Source: Fratercula arctica | Taxonomy: Eukaryota; Chordata; Aves; Charadriiformes; Alcidae | Direction: 5' to 3' | Length of the DNA stretch: 64,000 nt | Assembly: GCA_947846985.1 (NCBI GenBank) | Contig: CANTUZ010000003.1 | Location: forward strand, 97,114,704-97,178,703 | Shown here: positions 13,571 to 27,515 of the stretch, in pieces | Layout of the letters: each line of letters opens with the position of its first letter | How positions within the stretch are numbered: position 1 is the stretch's first letter | The notes under the pieces: model-generated | Told to the model about the DNA's origin: nothing | The model's database searches: none | Seen by the model: only the letters and a program-made list of their open reading frames with translations | Made by a program: the position numbers and the translations under genes

Positions 13571-13576
13571 TTTATT
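13571..13576 (-). terminator. PRIM2: Possible proximal poly(A) signal of PRIM2
   Basis: A single AATAAA on the minus strand lies about 180 bases after the stop codon. No clear GU-rich element follows within 40 bases, so it is weaker than the distal pair and may be unused. Confidence 0.35.
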
Positions 13577-13757
13577 TTCTTCAGCATTCAAAGCACTAAA
13601 CACCTGTGTCTTCCAGGTAGTGAAGTGCATATTTCTTACAATAGGGACAAATTCAGCTAAAGAAGGGAAAGAATGAAAGAAATAGAAAAAAAAAACAAAA
13701 AAAACCCAAACCACCAAAACAAACCAAAAGAACCAACCAAAACCCACAAACAGCAGC

Positions 13758-13985
13758 TTAGTCTTCACTGAAGTACGCCTCCAGTCCCTCCAGTTCTGCA
13801 TCAGCTGTTGTGTTTAAAGAGGAGGGAGTAGAACTTGAATTCATGCTTTCCTGACTATTACTTTTTTGTTGAGAGTTTCCTGAATTACTTAGTTCCTTCT
13901 TCAGCTCTCTACCACCACTTAATAGCCTTTGACTCTCCGCAAAATACTGATTAGGATGATTCAAAGAAAACCCAATTTCATCAAC
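13758..13985 (-). CDS. PRIM2: PRIM2 last coding exon: end of iron-sulfur domain and acidic C-terminal tail
   Basis: The exon has 75 codons plus a TAA stop, after acceptor TCTGTGCAG. The first part (VDEIGFSLNHPNQYFAESQR) finishes the iron-sulfur domain and is strongly conserved. About 50 residues of low-complexity serine, asparagine, glutamine and lysine follow, then a conserved acidic end (LEGLEAYFSED). Human PRIM2 ends in a similar YFSED with one extra serine. The tail diverges most from human, as expected for a disordered segment outside the structured domain. The stop is followed within 20 bases by a pyrimidine-rich (plus-strand A-rich) stretch in the 3' UTR. Confidence 0.97.
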   Translation of the reverse strand, partial: VDEIGFSLNHPNQYFAESQRLLSGGRELKKELSNSGNSQQKSNSQESMNSSSTPSSLNTTADAELEGLEAYFSED

Positions 13986-16900
13986 CTGCACAGAAAAGGA
14001 AAGGAACAGCGAGTTATTATATTTAGTTCAAAAAACAGTATTTTTCACATTAAAGAACAAATTAATTAGCAATTTAATAAGTTCCAATTTTGTTGAAGAA
14101 AAAGGCATCAGTTTGTAAATACTGTCCTAGTAAATATAAGCATGACGCAGATTTACTTTCATCACAAAATTTCTTCCTTCATGTTAGAAATAAAATTACT
14201 GCTTTGGCATATTCAAACAATATTTCACACTGTCTTTGCTGTAGTAAAGAAAAAAACCACCCCAAAACATATAAAACGACATAAGTAAAACGTCATACCT
14301 TTACAGATGTAGGACAATTGAACCTACACCTTAAAACAGCATTTCCCTACACAAAAGAGGGATGGAGACCAGTCTAGAGTGTAAACGGCAGTAGAGAATA
14401 CTACTAAAAGTTGTAACAACTGCACAATATAAATCTATATCTTAAGCATCAGTGTGAACCTGTGAATGGAAATGGGTAGCTTCACCTCTTTCCCTGTTTT
14501 TTCCAGTAGCCACAAATGCACCACTTACAAGGCAGCAGGCTAAGACAGAAGCCCAATAGATCGAGCTTATCTCTGCTCCATCAGTGCCAACATCAGCACC
14601 CTGACACTAGATGCACAACCAATACCAAATAACGTTTAGTCTTCAGTGGAAAACACCACAAAAAACTAGCATATTTTTATTGCTCCATTCTACTTAGCAG
14701 GTGCATTCTTTTAGCTCCGTAATTATTTGATAAATGAACAGTCAGTTGATGCTTATGAAATATTTCAAATCAACAAAGCTTTCCGTTTCAAAAGGAAGCT
14801 ATTCTGACATATTGACCACAAATCTCAGTTATAACCTTTTTATCTCTTTTTGGGGACTCAGAAGTTGGAAATGCTTACTTTAAAAGGTGCTTCCACCTCA
14901 TGTTCAGGCAATCTGCACCTTATATGTGCACAGAAAATATTAACAGATAATGTGAATACCAGGAACATTTTGAGAAAAATACTTTTCTTACATAATGTTG
15001 GAAAATTTCCCAAACCTGGGATACAATAAACCAAGGAAGACTAAGAGCCTTAGACTGGTAATTTTCTGCTCCCGCTATCTTCCCTTTTTCCCAGAGAGGT
15101 GGGGCCAATTCAAGCATAACAGGCAACTTTGCACACACGCAGTGTTTCATGAGGACGTATACCGTGGCTGATTTAATATGCCAAAACCCATCAGTTTAAA
15201 TTTCAGCCATTTGTGAAAAATCATAAAGCAGAGAATCAATGTGCATTTTAAATGGAACACCAATTCAATGCATTACCACCGCCTAGCTTAGCTCCATCAG
15301 AAAACAGTGACGCCTATAACAAAATCTAATTCAGTCTAATTCAGACACGAAGATGACATTAGCAACTGTAGTAGAGTGACACTCCTTGAAAAATCTAAAA
15401 AAAATAAGTGATAGGCCTAGCACACTAATTTGGCACTCATAATAAAAGGCACAAAGCAAAAAGAGAAACCTGAAGCCACTACTGAATTTCATTTCAGTCT
15501 TATCTGGATGAGTTTCATCCAGACAGCTTTCATCCATGCACCAGTTTCCATTATGTGGGAACTAAATTACCTCTTTACACCAAAAAGGCTTAAAAACAAG
15601 TGATGCAAGTGAAAAGCTGGCTCTCCTAGAAGCAGTTCTTCATTAGTTCTATTTTTTTTAACCTTAAAATCTCGGTTTTCTTCAGTCCAATTTAAGATTC
15701 ACTTTGGAACTCCTAATTTTGTTCTAAACTTCTCTCCCCAACATATTGGAATAAGCTGTAGAAGCAGCTCATTGTATGAATGGAGCATGTTTTCAGAGGT
15801 ACAGACAGTATCTGGCTAAAAGCTATTTACAAGTTGTTAGTCAAAATTGTAGTGTGACTCCATGTACCCTATTTTAATTAAAAAAATTCTGCCCATTCAT
15901 TTTATCACCTTTTTTTAGGAGCCTGAAGAGAGAGAAGGGGGATGTTTTGTTCATCATCATCATTTGAGATATAGTGATACATAAATAATTCTGTTCTGTG
16001 TCATTTTCAACGAGATTCTCTGAATAAAAATATTCTGCTCTGGCTGGAAATACAGAAGAAATTTGACCACAAAAATGGAGGTGAAGCATACACAAATTTC
16101 CTGTTTTTTTTAAGTTAGACTGCTCATGTTACTTTAGGTAACTTTTACAATGCTTATAGGTAATATAGATCAAAGCACATCAATTTTAATAGCGGCATCA
16201 TTAACTTAGCTGTAAGTTACCTGAAACCTACTGCCAGAAATAAACTAGATTTCTCTAACAGCTTTATACATTCACACCTGTAAATCCATCTGGAATCCAC
16301 TATGCCCAAAGAAAAATGTTATTTTCTGTGCAGTCAAAAATTTAAGCTTATAACAGGTATTGATCCGAGTGAAAAGGCCTGTCATTTCAGACAGAACTGT
16401 TTATCCCATCTAGTAGATGATACTAACACAAGACTTTTTTTTTTGTACAAACTTTAGTTTTGTATTTTTGCTACAGCAAATACTGTTTTGAAAAACCTGC
16501 AGCAATCCCTTTGTAGCTATAGTATTTTTGGATTTTAACCAAGAACTTTTAAAATGACAGCTGATAATGCTACAGCTCATACTACAGAAAAACACATGGA
16601 GCAATCATGTTGCTACAGTAAATTATATCAATTAACCACATCCCTTTTTTTTTTAACAACACCAAAGTCCAGTGCTCTTGCAATTTGATCACAAACAACT
16701 ACGAAAAATGGTTTTTACATATGTTTTAAAAGAAACTATTAAAGGTGATTCTTCTGTACCAGAAAGTTTGCTATGTGTCAGATTTCATTTACTTCTTAAA
16801 AATACACAAGCATTGTAAAATATCAGTATGCAAGAATAAAATGTTTAGGGATGAACATTAATATACAAATAATCAGCCATTACAGCTATAACCACAACAA

Positions 16901-19900
16901 GTGACTAATACCGCAATATTCATGCAAACAACATTAGCATCATGAGTTCATTTGGAATATAACTACCACAGGCACAGGCATTAGCCAGTTAGGCTTTCTT
17001 ATTTATTCATAACGCTCAGGCCCTTAAAAGAGTAGCTTTATACAGTGGATTTATACACAATCAAATTTCAAAGCACGAATTATTTCTACAAGCAAGCTGT
17101 CATGAGAACACTTATTTAACCTACTTGTAGTTCATATCTGATATCATCAATCTCTTTTACTTGACTGCATATACATAGCCAAGATCTCCAAACTGTTGGT
17201 CTGGAAATATTTTTCTCTATTTTGACTATCAACTAAAGTAAAACAAAATCTTGACATTATTGTGACTGTGAAAGGCATTCCTCATCACTTTGACTATTTT
17301 CTTTGGGTTATGGCTACACTGCTTACATTTTCAGGGTGTGTTGCTTCCACACTGTCCTCACTTTAATACAATATAAAAATTCTCTAAAAGGGATAATCAA
17401 CATGAAATAGCTTATTATGAACTCAAGTACAAATATTAGAACTCCAAGCAGTTATGATGCTTTTCATATGGCTTAAAACCCAAATTTGACCACCAAGAAA
17501 AATACTTAGTATTTTGGTAGTGTTCGATTGAATGCTTACTCTAGTTACCATATGAACATAGTTTATTCTTGATTCTTATTAAAATATGATAAAGTTTGAA
17601 AATATCCACCCCACAGGCCATTCAGTCCTGATTCTATCAAGTCAAAAGACCTTATTTTCTTCACGTACATCGGACAGCTTGTCTTTATCAAATTATGGTG
17701 TTATTATTTAGAAAATAACCTTCCCAAAAAGGAGTATGCCCTAATATCCCAGAATTTGAAAAACATGGTAAAACCATTCATACACTACATGTAGTGCTTT
17801 CCTTTCCCACAGTTACTGAAAGACTTAATAAATTGCATATGTGTACATTTCCGTAACAGATTAGTTCCCGCCTGAAGATGATGTGCTGGACCACACAAAT
17901 GATGGTTGCTTTTGGTCTGTGGTTGTGAGGTAGTAAAATGAAAGTTCGGGAAAGGCATAGCATTAAAGCTAATAAGCCCTGTTTACACGGAATACGCAGA
18001 GAAGCAGCTTTTAGGTAAGCTGTGCTATTTGAACCAGTAGCACTGAGGTGCAGAGACACACACCCCACCTCCCCAGCAAAATAGATCTAAACATTTTCAC
18101 TCTAGTGCAGCTGGATTTATTAGCATAGTCTTAGTGCCAAGCACTAGGCTGCCGAAGCCAACAGCAAAGCTGCTGCCAGTATAAGACACAGCAGAAACTC
18201 GAGAGAGGATGATGGAGGGGAAATGCAAAGACATAGTGTGCAAATGACCCCGTGAACTTAGAAAAATATCATAAGCTTAAACAAGTCTCCACTACAAAGT
18301 CATTCATAGTAGATCTAGCCCACATACGCACTGTAACTTTCAAGACTTATAGGTAACACTAACAGCTCTGCCTAACACATATCAAACACTTTCTCAGTGG
18401 AATTGAAGCTGAAATTCTCCATGTGAGACAGTCCATTATTTCTAGGAAAATTTTACTTAAGATTGTTCACCTATTTGAAGAAACAACAACAATCAACGTT
18501 ATGCTGCTTGATTCTTCAGAAATTTCCTTCACTGAAGAGCTCTGCTAATGATATACAGGAAAGCAAAGGTTTGATTGTGTGATTCAGTGTCACCAGCTCC
18601 AGAGACATATCTTTTGACCAACCCATGAAAAAAAAATAAAAAGAATTACTAAAGCATATAGTTGTAGGACACAAAAATCATTCCAAGCAGGCTGGTAACA
18701 AGTTTAGCAGCTAAATGCTCTAAAAAAAAATTGCCCTTATAAGCATGTTTCACTCAAACTACAAGAAAGTGCCCTTCTGTGCATTCTGCTTTCTCTCACT
18801 GAAGTAAAAGACTTATCAACAGCAGAGGAGAAAGATGACTCTTAGTGCAAGCAGCAAAGACAAATATTTATATTAAGAAAAGACTGAAAAAAATAATCCT
18901 CTTCTGGAATTTGCCACAGAAGAATGGAAAGACAGATTGCCTAAAACGCAACAGATCTTTGGCACTGTGCTGATTTATCCTTTGATGAATGTTGACCTTG
19001 GGGTCTACTGTCATCTTGGGAACATATTATTTCTACTGACTTAGCTTTACATAGGGCATGTGTTATGTAAATTTTGAATTACACATAATTTTCAGTTTCC
19101 TGTTTTATTATTTTCTAAGACTGTAAGACAGCGTTACTCTCAAATTACAGCTGCCAAAACAAGGTTCAGAGTACATCTTTACTATACATTCACACATATG
19201 ATTGCTGGAAATTTAGGGAGACAAACACATCCATTTAAATCAAATATGAAAAACAGTGAGAACAAAAAAGTCCATGTTAAATGTCTCTGCGTGGGTCATC
19301 TATTCCTCATCCATATCTTTAGCAAGGCTGTTCTATTTTCTGATGTTTGAAAGCGATGTTTCAATTTTTTGAGTTGTAGAGAGAACAAAGGTATAAAATG
19401 GGCCGCACTCCACTGTTTTTTCTTGACAACAAAGAATCTAGAAGCAATGAGCAAACTGGTTCTTTGAATCAAGAAGTCACACAGGAGATGGACCGCAGCC
19501 ATTTGTTATCTTACAATTTTGCAAAGGATCTTAACTTTAATATGTTACAGAAGCTTATGATTAAGCAAATGGGAAAGCATCGAGAATGTTCATCTCGATT
19601 TAAAAACTAATCACGCATGAACAAAGACATGAAAAAATATCAAGTGAAAATTAACGATATTAACTATGTAAGTGCTGGAAGATTAGTTTTAGTTAAACTT
19701 CTTAGACCCATTTTTTTTAAGATACATGTCAAAATACCGAACTTGTATGGGTTAAAAAGCACAATTTGTTTAAAAATGGGATATTGAAAAAGTTAAATGG
19801 CTTGAAATAGACAGAATTCAATAATATTGACATTTTCAAGAAAGCATAACCTTTTACTACATCTTGTAACATTCAGGGTATTAATAACATCAACACATAA

Positions 19901-20075
19901 ATGCAGAAAATTACAAAAGAAGATGTGAAGTATATTTTAAATTACTGAAATGAAAACTAACACGGCAAGACAGCTAACGATAGATGTGAAAACTGCAAAT
20001 AGTCTCCAGACTTCATGCATGATTTCCAAGGCAACGATGGTGACTACAGTTTAAGAAAAATTAGTAGCTACTTAC
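13986..20075 (-). other. PRIM2: PRIM2 intron (6.1 kb)
   Basis: Last intron, donor GTAAGT at 20075-20070 and acceptor TCTGTGCAG ending at 13986. It is AT-rich throughout. I see no interspersed repeat, RNA gene or coding segment in it; open frames are short and unremarkable. Confidence 0.9.
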
Positions 20076-20144
20076 ATCATGCGTCAACTCAAAGTACTTC
20101 TGACAGGCCAGCTGGTAATGCATGCCCTTCACCAGTTCCAGGAT
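20076..20144 (-). CDS. PRIM2: PRIM2 exon: fourth iron-sulfur cysteine
   Basis: The 69-base, 23-codon exon is phase 0 at both ends ([14 protein letters not shown] to ELTHD). The cysteine of QLACQKYFE aligns with human Cys424, the last cluster ligand, so the whole Cys4 set is encoded in this window across four exons. The acceptor CCTCTGTACAG and donor GTAAGT are both strong. Skipping this symmetric exon would keep the frame but remove one cluster ligand. Confidence 0.97.
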
Positions 20145-23100
20145 CTGTACAGAGGGAGAAAAACATAATGCATTCAGAAGTAGCACACATACATCTTTTT
20201 GATACTCACCATGACAAGGCATTTCACAACAGCCTTGTATATACCTCATGGAACTTTGCAGCCCATGACATCTTTGACATGTGTGTACCTTACTAATAAA
20301 TGACAACACTTACACATACTATCATTTTTTAAAAATATCCTGGCTATATTAAAAACAAGATAAAACCACAGGAAGATACACCCGGTCCTTAAAATGTAAT
20401 TTCAATACTCTCCAAGAATAAGCTGAATCTCTATTTTGGTAATACAATTGTGACAGTTATTGTCAAACTATCATATTGCAACATCTCTTCCATAATTGCA
20501 GACATAAATTTAGTAATTCAAGTGGTTGAAGCATGAAGCAATCAAGGACACGATTTGTATTTTTATTTTCCACATTACCAGTTCATGCAGATGCAGAATA
20601 AAATTCTATTGTGCTCCCATCAGGAAAATTTAATGCAAATCCTTTAGACAAGTATCTGTGAGAGGGGAATGCTTTTACCTTCAATCAGATTGGTCCTTTT
20701 TAAAATGAAGTTATTTCTAGTCAAGCTCAGCAGAATATGTGAGTGAATAGCCTGTTTTGAACACCTATTAGGAAAATCATGCCATCTTTTGTAAATACAA
20801 TTTGCTTCCCAATTCTACTTCAGCTAATCTCTTCTGTGCTGCATAAAGTCCTATTCTTATCACCAGAATGCAATGCCAGTTGAAATTTTTTTAAAGTTTC
20901 ATCACCTCCTCCCTCCTTTATATAATCAAAATGTATGCTCTCTCTGCTTATCAAACAGAGAAAATTGCTGGAATTAAGAGATAGCCTCAGTGAAAGGAAA
21001 AATAGTTTTCAAGAAATGTTAATATCAAGCCCCTTTCCCAAGGTTGACCTTTATGTCAAACACAGCAATACACTCCAGCTTAAGTCCCTGCTGTACTCAT
21101 TACTGGATGCCACCTTGTATTTATTGACAGATGTATAAATAAATTACATTTGCTGAATGGATAAAAACAGCAACACATTGCCAGGAAAGTACTTAGCCAC
21201 ATTGTTTCTCTGTAATAGCCCAACTGATTACGTTTCTATCTCTCCTTCCACCTTCTGTTATATCTTCCGTAAAAGATCAAGGCCAAGGCCAACTGAACAA
21301 CGAAGTCTGAAATCTGTCACTGTCTCTCTCTTTCTGTATATTTCCTCTTCCCTTTGAAATTGACTGCAAAAACAGTATCACGTTAAGTAGGTAAGGATTG
21401 AAGAAAACTCATTTATTCTAAATGTTTTCCATTACGTATTACCTTATGTTTTCCTCTATTCCCTACCACAAAATCTATACCATGCAAAAGAGCTATCTCT
21501 GTTTTTAAGAAAATGGTAACCACGTTGTATGTATGCACTTCTTTAAAAAGTACCTTTCACATAATTTGGAGTAATGATCGGAAGACCTATATGACTGTTG
21601 GTGAGTTGAAAGAAATATTTGTTCATGTTTTTTAGCATTCAGACTTTTCTAACATGAACTTTCCAGCTGAAATAAGTAATTTAATCTAGTTCATAAATAG
21701 GTTAGGTTTTCACAAAATTACTCTTCATTTAATCAAGATTATACCTAATATAAATTATGTAAATAAAAAGTTCTCTAGGTTCAGGTGTAAAAATACTTTA
21801 AGTCTCAGCAGCTTAAGTGAGCAAACAAAAACTTAAGTATGGACAAATTCCGAGTATAAACCCCAAAAGTTTAAAAGCATTGAGGTTCCCCAGTAATTTA
21901 AGAGAACTTTTTGAAACAGGTGGTCATTTAAAAGGCAAGCATTCTGTGATTTGTTTAACTTTTCAATCACAGACCGCAAAGTTATAGCTGCTTTTTGTAT
22001 CAATGATGCCATTATCCAACTATCCTGAAGAGTGGAAAAGACAAGGATTATGAAATCTAGATTTTCATTTATTAAATCACAATGATTCACAGGATGCGAG
22101 ACGAAGCTGCTGCTGTCTTCTCTGACAGTTCAGCATAAAAACGGTAACGTCAAGTGACACATATCAGAAGAGGGATCACTGACCAACACAGCACAGATGA
22201 TGACAGAATAAAGGGGCACTTATAAATGAATTCCAATTTTGTAAGAGAGATTATTCTGAGCAAACTATTCTGAAGCTGTGCCCATTTAAGCCCTTGACCC
22301 ATCCTTGGGAAAATCTTGACCCACCTGTAAGGTCAAGAAGAGAACTTTATTGAAGCAATACAGCTGACATATGAAAGCTATAATGGTCATGTTATCAGAG
22401 ATGGCTTTGAGGGACTTTAAATTCTTAAAGAGCCACCATGTTATTTTGCAGCAGCTTGATCTTTATTGCCCAGCTACACTGCAGTTTCACCAAGGAACTA
22501 ATGTCCCACTCCCTCTAGACTCCTTCTCAGACCTCTCACAGAGGCTGCTGTTAGGTCACCACACAGATTCTTCTGCTGTACTACTATGAAGACATGTATA
22601 TTTTGGAGGACAGCTGTTAGAGTAACCTCTACCAGCATTCTCCAGTGAAGTTTGGTAACTAGGTCTTCACAACACTTCTTTTCCTCTACATTGATAGGGT
22701 ACTCCAAAGAACAGAATGCCCACCAGAACAGATTGGAGACTTTCATCCAGTTTGTTAAATTTATTAATGTACATGATGCTACTGGCAGTCATCATCTTAC
22801 TCCTGCTTCTTTACCCTCTCCACCACATCACCTCTCCAACTTCGACTGGTTTTCCAAGTTCAGCCAAATTTGACAAGTAGAGATGCCAAAGCTATACAAT
22901 TCCTACATGTTGATTACAAGTTGCGGTTGGGCGGAAAAAGCCAGACCAACATTTGTAGCTCATTCAGGGAAAAGCAGCTGTAATTCAGCTCCTACCCATT
23001 CTGAGAGGCAGCCAGAAGGCAGCCAAAATAGCACATATATAACTTTGAACTGGCCACATCACAGGGGACCAGATTCACCTTCCGCATACCTGATGGGGTT

Positions 23101-25589
23101 GAGGAATAAGGGGCACATTAAACATATCCAAAGAAGAACAGATTTAGTAGATTAACTGGCTTCAATATGGAACAAGTTCCTAAGAGAAGAAACGAAAAAA
23201 GGTTAAAAATTGCAATAGAATGGAGTCCAGTTAGAAAGGAGTTCCCTATGTGAGAGAAACCAACAATCCTGTATTTAAATAAAACAGAATTATAATTCAT
23301 AATAAATATTACCTTTCCTATTGCATTTGTGCACATAATGAAAGGAAGCTTGCATCTGCTTTTTACTAGTGCTACCCAGAAACAGACCTCCACTCAAAAC
23401 TACGCTAATTCACAGCAGCAATCTTTTGCCTCTACGTATATTAAGACATTTACACTAAATTGCTTTATTTTCCAAGTAAAGGGACATACTCAAGGACTCC
23501 TTTTGTTAGTTCTTATGTGCCTTTTCTTTCAGTGCCATCTGCAACTTGCTTTTCTGATGTCGCTTTACTGACTACTAATGAGGTTAAGATGATGTTTGGC
23601 AGCTGTGCACAGCCACCTGCTTTATAGATCCTCACACTCAAAGCTAAGATGTTGCACAGCAGGATAGTTTGGGCTCTGTAATTATCCATTGTTATTTTTA
23701 CTTACTCAAAGTTGGTTTGTTTTATTTGAAAATTGCAGAATTACCTTATAGTTTCAAAATGAAAATCTTTCTACTCTAGATTCAGTTAAGTATGACTCAT
23801 TTCTAACTTTCTTTTTACTTCAGAGGTGACTAAAGATATGACTGGGTGCAACTGCTGGAGTCTATCTGAACACATTCATTGTTCTCCTGTTTCAAGTCCG
23901 CTTTTGACCACCCCAGCGTTAAGTCCTACACCAGGACTCCCCAATGCCCTTTGCTTCTTGGTCAGTACAGGCATCTGTCCGTTTTGCTGCTTTTGGGGAT
24001 TCCCTTTATATTTTAAACTGAAGGTTTCATGTTTATAATGTGAACATATAGTAGAATTCTCTCAGATTTAAGCTGTTTTCCCTCAGGGACTCACAGGCCA
24101 GAAAATCATCGTTACAGCTTTGTCAGAGCTCCTGTTCTTTTTATACTCTTTGACTTCTTTTGTAGCGAAGAGTACTTGATCGCACAGTGTTCAGCATTGC
24201 ACGTGGTAATATTTAGGGCACCATTAACAGATCGGTTTCTCCGCTGCACTTTGTATCACAACTGTCAAAACCCAAAACCTACTTCTATTATATCATGCTT
24301 TATAAAGGTAAAAGGAAGAGGGAGTTATGATCCAGAAGAAGGTATTTTATTCATGTCTCTTTAAAATACCTATATTTTCTCCTCCATTTTTAATGTACGT
24401 GTTTTCAAGCCTGAAGTTCTTATTTAATGTATGACAGTAAGGAACTCATTAAATACTTAACAAAGACTAAGTGAATGTCTGAATGAAAAGAGTATGTCAA
24501 TATGTGCCTATATTTGCTGCAGCAACCCCTGGGCAGCGTATTAAATGAAGACAAACATTAATTTAAGCCAAGTTAATTTTAAAAGGAAACAGCTCTAATG
24601 CTTGTTGGTTTTGTTTGCTTGGTTGTGGGCTATTTTTCAAAGATTTATACTATCTACAGCTGAAAGTCAATGGTGTGAACATCGAAGGCAAGAAGGTTTA
24701 ATTCACCTAAGTATTCCACTTCTCTGATTTCACATAGTTCTAAAACAGCACTATAAAAATGTACATTTTATGATTACAAAATTTTTTGGCTATTTTTCAG
24801 TGATGCTTTTTCATTTAACTGACAAATCCTGCATGAATTTACAGCCACCTATTTTAAAAGGCAGTCCTGTCTGGTTTTAGATATGATAGATAACCCACAT
24901 TCCTCTTGCAAAGAAATGCTGAGTCAAAGCCTGGACTGTTACCAAGTATGAAAGTAAGCATCTGAAATGCTTTAAAATAAAAAAAAAAAGTTACAAAAGA
25001 AATAAAATTGACGTATTTGCTTCATGTACATTCTAAGTTTGCAACATAACAGTTTCAGCTGCAACATTTTTACTTTGTACGTTCGTTCTTTGTTTTCCTG
25101 ATTTCTCACCCTGAACTGTGTGTTTAATCCCTTTGACTTTTTTGGTGTGCTTCTTTTTTCCTTCTTTCTCTTCTAAATAAAAATTTCATGAGTAGTTTAA
25201 TACACCATAAATTGAAGCTGATGAAGTGTGAAGACACAGCCCCTGATCCTGTCCACCCATTTGTGCCATCTGAATACAAACCTTATTCCTCCTCACCTTC
25301 ACCAGGTAAACCTATAGTTGGGTAATTTTTTTATTTATTTTACCATGTACAAGGAAAGAAATGGAAACTCAACAGGCAGGGATGAACAGAGAGTAGAAGT
25401 GCCTTCCACACCAGCAGGGTCCATTTAGGCTAATTGCTCCTGGAACTGAAGTCTAAGATTTGACTAATGAATTTAAGTACTTCTAAATTGGATGCACTGA
25501 ATTAATGCCATTCATCTCTCTAACAACAGAAAAAATATGCTTTTTAACTCTACTTTTCATATTATTTGTTCTAAAAGGCACATTTGACT

Positions 25590-25763
25590 AAGCAGCAGCA
25601 CAGGTTGCCCAGAGAGGCTGTGGAGTCTCCATCCTTGTAGATATTCAAAACTCATCTGGACACAGTCCAGGGCAACAAGCTCTAGACGACCCTTCTCGAG
25701 CAGGGGCATCAGACAAGATGACTTCCAGACCCATCTTCCAAACTCAGCTACTCTGTGATTCAA
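25590..25763 (+). mobile_element. CR1 LINE 3' tail
   Basis: About 170 bases of CR1 end: CAGGTTGCCCAGAGAGGCTG and GGAGTCTCCATCCTTG from the end of the coding part, then a decayed UTR and an octamer remnant CTCTGTGATTCA at 25751-25762. It is more diverged than the other plus-strand tails (3661, 63195), so probably older. Confidence 0.9.
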
Positions 25764-27452
25764 TAATAAACACTCTCAATAGCACCTGTCCATACACTTG
25801 AATTACATCTTTTTGGTGGTTAGAATGTCAAATCCAAACTTTAAGAGATATATTTTCTAGTTCAACTTTGAATAAGTTTCCAAACTAATAAAACATCTAC
25901 CTTATGTACTTTGAAATGTATTCTATATATAATAAAAATCAATCCATGTACTCTAAAAGTCTTCCATATTCTTATAGCCTTTTATTATCAAACAGGTTAG
26001 CTGTGCTTCTCACCAAGTTTCTGCATCTCTCAGCATTCTCTCAAGTTGTTTTCCTATGCTGTTTTTTTGGTTTACTGTCACAAGCCCATCCAGCAATTCA
26101 ACCTTTACACTTTTTTTCCTTACCATTACTTATATCAGATTTTTTAACAGACCACTCTTATTTAATCACATACAGCCTTTTTAACATTACAATCTCACCT
26201 GACAATAGCCAGATATACCTTCTTATTTCTAATATTTGTTTCAACTTTTCAGCAATAAACCTAAGATTGGGAAAATTTAGCAGTCTGAAATACTGCAACT
26301 CAATTTTTTTAAAGTAATTACTTTTAAGCTATGTCATGTGTAAGATGTTGTATGTCATCTAAAGCCATGAAGATACGTCATGTTAATACTCTACAATATT
26401 CTACTCACTGATGGTGTCAGTAATACTAACACCACAGCACCAATAAACTCACACTAAAAGAGTCACTGGAGTTGATCAAGGGACATATCAGAGTGATCAG
26501 AACAGGTGGGAGCTTTCATATCAGAAAAGAAGGCTTAGTATTGGCTGGTTAAATTTGCATTTGTAGCTGTTCAGCTTATGTGTGAAAGTAGTCCTAGAGA
26601 AATCAATAAGCATGTTCATACTTGAAAAACAAACCACATACAAGACAATTAAACAAGGCACACATTTTAGCTCAGAAAATAGAGGGTCTAGAGAGTAAGT
26701 CAGAGAAAGTATAATCTCAGGTAAAATGAGGGAGACATACTCCTAACACACAACTATTATTGATAAATGCTCCCCGTCTATAGAAAAATATATGGAAACT
26801 TTAAGCATTCATATTTACACAAATCTACACCAGACTGCCATCTTTGTGGCAAAGATTTCCTTTAATAATCTTACTTTCAAGACTTTTACACTGCCCACTT
26901 TGAAGGATTTAGTAATTTCAAGGCATTTACAGGTTTTGGTATCGTAATGACAATAACTATCTGAGAGATTCTGGACAGTGAACAAGGAGTCTTAACCCAC
27001 CACTTGAGAGACCTGAATGATGTACAATCTCTAGATCAAAGGTATAATGCTTTTTTAAAATTTCTTGGCAGCAAATGTGTAAGGGTACCATGTTTTAAGA
27101 TTTGAGTTTTAAGTAGTTAATTTATTGGGGAAAGAATCCCACCACAAAAATCCACAAAATCAGCACTCTAAGTAAAAATATGAATTTTGTGAAAAGAGGT
27201 GAATTAATAAATATGAAGCGCCACACAATATCATCATCAATTAAATATTCATTATAGCCACAAGTCAAAAAAGACAAGACTTAAAATTAGAATTGCTGAA
27301 AGAAATTTTAAGGCGCTTTGATGTACCAAATTTCACTGTAATAATAAAATGGGTATCACATGAGGTTTGTCTATATCAAGAGTATCAGTTGTTCTTGTAT
27401 TTTTGTTTCCATTTTATATATTTCCACAAAAAATACCGACTTAATAAAATCT

Positions 27453-27515
27453 CTCTTATTTAAGCTCTTAGCTAGTAAAACATCTCTTATTTAAACAGTA
27501 GTTGCTCTTATTTAA
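27453..27515. repeat. Three exact copies of CTCTTATTTAA
   Basis: CTCTTATTTAA occurs at 27453-27463, 27484-27494 and 27505-27515, with start-to-start spacings of 31 and 21 bases. The intervening bases are not similar, so this is not a simple tandem repeat. Confidence 0.8.

Larger units (their letters stand above)
13345..13757 (-). other. PRIM2: PRIM2 3' untranslated region (inferred)
   Basis: From the stop codon to the inferred cleavage site the transcript would carry about 410 bases of UTR. It begins with a U-rich, low-complexity stretch (A-rich on the plus strand at 13685-13747). The 3' limit is inferred from the tandem poly(A) signal at 13361-13370 and is uncertain by about 15 bases. A shorter form ending near 13555 is possible through a single signal at 13571-13576. 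Confidence 0.7.

Noticed and set aside
25904..26317. Longest plus-strand frame outside repeats (137 codons)
   Set aside because: Hydrophobic and Leu/Ser/Tyr/Phe-heavy from AT-rich DNA, with no splice context or recognisable motif; a chance frame.
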